Shown in pieces: positions 59,821-64,000 of a DNA stretch of 64,000 bases (its first letter is position 1; each line of letters starts with the position of its first letter). Source of the DNA: an uncultured Clostridium sp. (GTDB taxonomy: Bacteria; Bacillota; Clostridia; Lachnospirales; Lachnospiraceae); NCBI GenBank assembly GCA_947575275.1, contig CANPMS010000001.1:1-64000 (forward strand), in the 5' to 3' direction. The position numbers and the translations under genes were made by a program. Below the pieces are notes generated by a model. The model searched no databases. It was not told the origin of the DNA and saw only the letters and a list, made by a program, of their open reading frames with translations.

Positions 59821-61398
59821 ATGAGTGAGGTACAGCGAAAATCCCATAAGAAGACCTGGGGAAAGCTGCTCCGAATCATATTTGGACGGACAGCTTTTGT
59901 CATTCTGGCGCTGCTGCTTCAGTTTCTGGCGCTGCTGACTGCATTCCAATGGCTTAATGAACATGTGTTTTATGTGTATGGAGGATTCACCGTTCTTAGC
60001 GCTATTGTGGTGATTTATATTATTAATAAGAACCAAAATCCGTCCTATCAGCTTTCCTGGATTATTCCGGTTTTGCTGTTTCCGGTGTTTGGGGCTTTGT
60101 TTTACTTGTTTCTGGAGATACAGCCAGGTGCCAGGGGCATTGCCAGGCGATTAAAAAAGATCATTCATGAGACAGAGCCTTATCTTAAGCAGGATGAAAC
60201 AGTGATGGAACGGCTTTACCGAAGCAGCCGGGGGAATGCCCATCTTGCCTGGTATATGGGAAATTATGGCGGTTATCCGATCTATGACAGAACCTATGTG
60301 GAGTATTTCCCTCTGGGAGATGATATGTACCCCCGGTTTTTAGAGGAGCTTCGTCAGGCACAGCGTTATATCTTCATGGAGTATTTTATCGTGGAGGATG
60401 GGCAGATGTGGGGCAGCGTGCTGGAAATTTTAAAAGAGAAGGCAGCTCATGGCGTGGAGGTGCGGTTCATGTATGACGGCATGTGCAGCTTAAGGCTGCT
60501 TCCTCACGGCTATCCGAAATGGCTGGAAAAGTATGGGATCCGCTGTAAGATGTTCTCTCCGGTGCGCCCGGCAATTTCATCCTATCAGAACAACAGGGAT
60601 CACAGAAAGATTACAGTGATTGACGGTCATACGGCTTTCACAGGAGGCATTAATCTGGCTGACGAATACATCAACCGGCGTGAAAGGTTCGGTCACTGGA
60701 AGGATACTGCTGTTCTCCTGAAGGGGGAGGCGGTAAACAGCTTTCTTATGATGTTCCTTCAGATGTGGAATATTTCGGAGCGGGAGAAGGAGGATTATAC
60801 CAGATACCTGAAGAGCTGTGACTATTGTTTCCCGCCCGATTTAAATATGGACGGATATGTGATGCCCTATGGAGACAGCCCTCTTGACGATGAGCCGGTG
60901 GGGAAGTATGTGTATATGGATATTCTCAATGAGGCCAGATACTATGTGCATATTATGACGCCATATCTGATTCTTGACAGTGATATGATTACTTCTATAA
61001 CATTTGCGGCGAAACGGGGAATCCAGGTCATCATTATCATGCCGCATATACCAGACAAGGTATATGCGTATCTTTTGGCGCGTTCCTATTATGCTGAACT
61101 TATGCGTGCGGGTGTGAAGATTTACGAGTATACGCCGGGCTTTATCCATGCCAAGGTGTTTACCTGTGATGACACGAAGGCGGTTGTTGGTTCCATCAAC
61201 TTGGATTACCGGAGCCTTTATCTTCACTTTGAGTGTGCAGCGTATTTGTATCTGAATCAGGCAGTGTATCACGCAGAGCAGGATTTCCAGGAAACCCTGT
61301 TAAAGTGTCAGGAGATTACTTTGGAAGACTGCCGCAGGTATCCGCTTCCCAAAAAGGCTGCAGGTAAGGTTTTGAGACTGTTTTCGCCTTTAATGTAA
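59821..61398 (+). CDS. cls: Cardiolipin synthase
   Basis: 525 residues: two N-terminal membrane helices (~22-75) and a further hydrophobic stretch (~80-105), then two phospholipase-D domains with the HKD motifs DHRKITVIDG (~residue 260) and HAKVFTCDD (~445). It condenses two phosphatidylglycerols into cardiolipin at the membrane. The gene stands alone; ATG at 59821 follows AGAGAGGGG. Confidence 0.95.
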   Translation: MSEVQRKSHKKTWGKLLRIIFGRTAFVILALLLQFLALLTAFQWLNEHVFYVYGGFTVLSAIVVIYIINKNQNPSYQLSWIIPVLLFPVFGALFYLFLEIQPGARGIARRLKKIIHETEPYLKQDETVMERLYRSSRGNAHLAWYMGNYGGYPIYDRTYVEYFPLGDDMYPRFLEELRQAQRYIFMEYFIVEDGQMWGSVLEILKEKAAHGVEVRFMYDGMCSLRLLPHGYPKWLEKYGIRCKMFSPVRPAISSYQNNRDHRKITVIDGHTAFTGGINLADEYINRRERFGHWKDTAVLLKGEAVNSFLMMFLQMWNISEREKEDYTRYLKSCDYCFPPDLNMDGYVMPYGDSPLDDEPVGKYVYMDILNEARYYVHIMTPYLILDSDMITSITFAAKRGIQVIIIMPHIPDKVYAYLLARSYYAELMRAGVKIYEYTPGFIHAKVFTCDDTKAVVGSINLDYRSLYLHFECAAYLYLNQAVYHAEQDFQETLLKCQEITLEDCRRYPLPKKAAGKVLRLFSPLM

Positions 61399-61482
61399 AG
61401 CTTTCTCATGTAACTTTTTGCATAAAAGCGCTTTTCGTGTGCAGACTAAAGAAAAATGGCATTGGAAAAGGAGAGTAAGGAA

Positions 61483-62193
61483 ATGGCAGACGAGAAGGAG
61501 ACAGGCAGGGAAGTAAAGAAGGCGCAGGAGGAGATTGATGAGAAGGAGAACCAGAAGCTGGAGGATTATGGACAACTGACCCTTGACGGGAACAGGAGAG
61601 ACCGGAAAATTCACCTGCTCTCGATTATCGGCGAGGTTGAGGGACATGAGAATTTGTCCAGCAACGCTAAGGCGACAAAGTACGATCATGTGCTTCCACA
61701 GCTTGCAAAGCTGGAAGATGATGACAGTGTTGAAGGGCTTTTGGTGCTGCTGAACACCTCGGGCGGAGATGTTGACGCGGGGCTTGCGATTGCGGAGATG
61801 ATTGCATCTTTAAGTATGCCGACGGTGTCCCTGGTGCTTGGGGGCAGCCACTCCATCGGAGTGCCTCTGGCAGTCTCTACGGATTATTCCTTCATTGTAC
61901 CTACCGGTACCATGATGGTGCATCCGGTGCGCATGAGCGGAACGGTAATTGGTGCGTCCCAGACCTATGAATATTTTGATATGATTCAGGACCGAATCCT
62001 CACTTTTATCAGCACCCATTCAAAAATTGCCTACGACCAGGTGAAGCGGCTGATGTTGAATACGGAGATGCTTACCCGGGATCTTGGAACGGTGCTGGTG
62101 GGGGAGCAGACAGTGAAGGAGGGGCTGATTGATGAGGTGGGAGGAATTCAGGAGGCATTAAAAAAACTGTATGACATGATTGATAAGGCTTAA
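61483..62193 (+). CDS. ClpP-class serine protease, TepA type
   Basis: 236 residues. After a ~45-residue charged lead comes a ClpP/crotonase-fold domain with LLNTSGGDVDAGLAIAEMI, the serine in GGSHSIGVPL, and the histidine in MVHPVRM. It resembles the translocation-enhancing protein TepA of spore formers. It is the gene immediately before ftsK/spoIIIE, a placement seen in related genomes. The start is uncertain: ATG 61483 has GGAG 10 bases upstream, ATG 61456 has only a weak site. Confidence 0.82.
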   Translation: MADEKETGREVKKAQEEIDEKENQKLEDYGQLTLDGNRRDRKIHLLSIIGEVEGHENLSSNAKATKYDHVLPQLAKLEDDDSVEGLLVLLNTSGGDVDAGLAIAEMIASLSMPTVSLVLGGSHSIGVPLAVSTDYSFIVPTGTMMVHPVRMSGTVIGASQTYEYFDMIQDRILTFISTHSKIAYDQVKRLMLNTEMLTRDLGTVLVGEQTVKEGLIDEVGGIQEALKKLYDMIDKA

Positions 62194-62263
62194 TTCCTTT
62201 CACTTGCATTTCACGACATTTTTTTGTATACTTGTCTCAATGGGAAAGAGGAGGCAGGCATTC

Positions 62264-64000
62264 GTGGCAGCAAGCAATAAGAAAACGACGAATTCAGGAC
62301 GAAACAGTAAGAAGAACGCAGGGAAGCCGGGAAGACCGCGGAAGTCTTCTGCGCCGATGAAGGAGCCGGAGAGTTTTATCCGCTCTGAGGTGACCATTAT
62401 TCTGTCCTTTGCGGCAGCAGTTCTTCTGTTTTTAAGCAACTTTCACCTGTGCGGTGTGGCAGGTGATTTTTTGCGTGGGTTGCAGCTTGGCGTGTTCGGT
62501 ATGGCAGGCTTTGCATTCCCGCTTTTACTTTTTCTGGGTATCTGCTTTTATTTATCCAATCGTGGGAATGCTGCGGCGATGCTCAAGTTGGCGGCTGCCG
62601 TGGCAGCGTTTTTGACACTGTGCGGTTTTGCACAGCTTCTTTTTGGTCGTGGGGTGGAGGAGGAACAGGGTATTTTTGAGTGCTATCGGCTTTCTTCAGC
62701 CGGAGGAATGGGTGGGGGGCTTGTGGGCGGCGCCATCTGTGTGGCGCTGAAATTCTTTCTGGGAACCATGGGAGCTTATCTGGTGCTTGGAGTGTGTTTT
62801 ATTATCAGCGCAGTGTGTATCACGGAGCGTTCTTTTGTGAGAGCGGTAAAGAAAAAAAGCGATGCAGCATATCAGTACGCCAGAGAAGATATGGATAGGC
62901 GCCGGGAGAGGCAGGAGGAAAAAAGGCGGCTTCGCGCCGAGCAGAAGGTACGCGGCGTGAATCTTGACTCCACAGACTTGTGGGCGGAGGAGCTGAATGG
63001 TGAGGGGGAGGAGGATTACGAAGGCTATGAAGAGTATGCAGAAGAATATCCCGAGTATGTGAAGAGCAGTCCGAATCATACGGAAGCGGAGCAAGAGCAG
63101 ATGCAGAGCGATTTGGAATATTCTGCATCAGTCTCCCCGGCAGATGTGTTCAGAGGCAAAATCTGCCTTCCGCCGGAGTATCCAAATGATGATGACACAG
63201 CGCCTTTTGATGTGGATGATGTGATAAGGCAGGAAGAGTCAGCGCAGAGTCTGGTCACAGAAGGAAGCCGAGCAGAGACAAACTATGACCCGATTGAGCC
63301 GGAAGATAAAGGTATGGCCTCAGGGATTGTGGGCGGTAATTCTTTTGTGATTCCAGAGGGAGAAAAGCGGGTTGTGACTGCCAATGGAAAGATTATTGAG
63401 ACGGAGACAGAGGCGCTTCAGAAGAAGCTGGAATTAAAGAAGCAGGAGGCAAGGCAGGCTGCGGAGGATAAAGGGACAGCTGTCAGCCAGCAGCTTCAGC
63501 AGGAGGAGGCTCCGAAAAAGGAGTATGTATTCCCGCCGTTAAATCTCTTAAAGAGGGGCAGCCATACCGCAGGCAACCACTCGGAAAAGGAGTACAAAGA
63601 GACTGCGATTAAGCTTCAGCAGACACTCCATAACTTTGGTGTGGGAGTGACTGTGACGAATATCAGCTGCGGACCGGCGGTGACCAGGTATGAGCTGCAT
63701 CCGGAGCAGGGGGTGAAGGTTTCCAGGATTGTGGGACTAGCTGATGATATTAAGCTGAGTCTGGCTGCGGAGGACATCCGGATTGAGGCGCCGATTCCCG
63801 GAAAATCTGCGGTGGGGATTGAGGTTCCAAATAAGGAGAATAACACCGTTTACCTTCGTGACCTGCTGGAGTCTGAGAATTTTAAAAATCATCAGTCGCG
63901 TCTGGCCTTTGCCGTAGGTAAGGACATCGGCGGTCAGGTGGTGGTGACAGATATTGCAAAGATGCCGCACCTGCTGATTGCGGGCGCTACCGGTTCCGGT
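62264..64000 (+). CDS. DNA translocase FtsK/SpoIIIE (5' part)
   Basis: Partial; 579 residues are present and the frame is open at the window edge. Basic N terminus, four membrane helices (~45-180), a long acidic/Gln-rich linker (~190-410), and the start of the motor domain (FPPLNLLKRGS, TRYELHPEQGVKVSRIVGLA, VTDIAKMPHLLIAGATGSG, the Walker A being cut). FtsK/SpoIIIE moves chromosomal DNA through the closing septum or into the forespore. Start GTG at 62264 is chosen for GAGGAGG nine bases upstream; an ATG at 62240 would add eight residues. Confidence 0.92.
   Translation, partial: MAASNKKTTNSGRNSKKNAGKPGRPRKSSAPMKEPESFIRSEVTIILSFAAAVLLFLSNFHLCGVAGDFLRGLQLGVFGMAGFAFPLLLFLGICFYLSNRGNAAAMLKLAAAVAAFLTLCGFAQLLFGRGVEEEQGIFECYRLSSAGGMGGGLVGGAICVALKFFLGTMGAYLVLGVCFIISAVCITERSFVRAVKKKSDAAYQYAREDMDRRRERQEEKRRLRAEQKVRGVNLDSTDLWAEELNGEGEEDYEGYEEYAEEYPEYVKSSPNHTEAEQEQMQSDLEYSASVSPADVFRGKICLPPEYPNDDDTAPFDVDDVIRQEESAQSLVTEGSRAETNYDPIEPEDKGMASGIVGGNSFVIPEGEKRVVTANGKIIETETEALQKKLELKKQEARQAAEDKGTAVSQQLQQEEAPKKEYVFPPLNLLKRGSHTAGNHSEKEYKETAIKLQQTLHNFGVGVTVTNISCGPAVTRYELHPEQGVKVSRIVGLADDIKLSLAAEDIRIEAPIPGKSAVGIEVPNKENNTVYLRDLLESENFKNHQSRLAFAVGKDIGGQVVVTDIAKMPHLLIAGATGSG

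Overview
The window reads as chromosomal DNA of a strictly anaerobic, probably gut-associated Clostridia bacterium of the Lachnospiraceae type. This rests on AddAB instead of RecBCD, pyruvate:ferredoxin oxidoreductase, the electron-bifurcating NfnAB pair, an oxygen-sensitive [4Fe-4S] L-serine dehydratase, an anaerobic ribonucleotide reductase activase, an FtsK/SpoIIIE translocase, and several small proteins I recognise only from this family. Genes are dense on both strands, mostly with AGGAGG-type ribosome sites. I see no rRNA, tRNA or CRISPR array.

Layout. 0-7 kb: a homopolymer-rich left edge, cold-shock protein, flotillin-like protein, DUF5662 protein, a small Cys-containing protein whose ribosome site lies inside a hairpin, an ECF sigma/putative anti-sigma pair, and FtsH. 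7-18 kb: a membrane-anchored FMN-bind-like protein, addB-addA, two MATE exporters, a DUF4321 protein and a TIGR02206 membrane protein. 18.4-24.1 kb: one promoter drives a tightly overlapped operon (ThyX-like protein, dihydrofolate reductase, NfnA, NfnB), followed by a NifU-like scaffold/GGGtGRT protein pair. 24.1-25.7 kb: a graveyard of mobile DNA (integrase remnant, IS3-type element with a nonsense codon, second broken transposase). 25.8-33.2 kb: a third MATE exporter, a NUDIX hydrolase, an ABC-class ATPase, an M32 carboxypeptidase and a subtilisin-like protease.

33.2-39.5 kb holds a 1991-residue surface adhesin (paired Cys-His motifs, SpaA-like, pilin-linker, three DUF11-like and four Cna-B domains) behind a structured leader and ending in an LPKTR, not LPXTG, signal. 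39.5-48.5 kb: NUDIX, YihY-family protein, an asymmetric heterodimeric ABC exporter with nrdG, a secreted protein with three FMN-attachment-like motifs, and L-serine dehydratase. 48.7-58 kb: an unusual anchored cyclophilin, a lipoprotein, several small clostridial proteins including a Cys/Gly-rich one, a VanW/G5 protein, and nifJ followed by a cluster of palindromes that repeats part of a hairpin at 2.2 kb. 58-64 kb: a GH25 lysozyme-like protein, a COG2426 membrane protein, cardiolipin synthase, a ClpP-class protease, and the 5' part of ftsK/spoIIIE, cut by the window edge.

The strongest leads for undescribed biology are the ThyX-like/folA/nfnAB operon, the hairpin over the small gene at 3.1-3.3 kb, the adhesin leader with the altered sorting signal, the triple-SGAT protein, and the NifU-like/GGGtGRT pair. 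All functional proposals come from reading motifs by eye; no database search was run.
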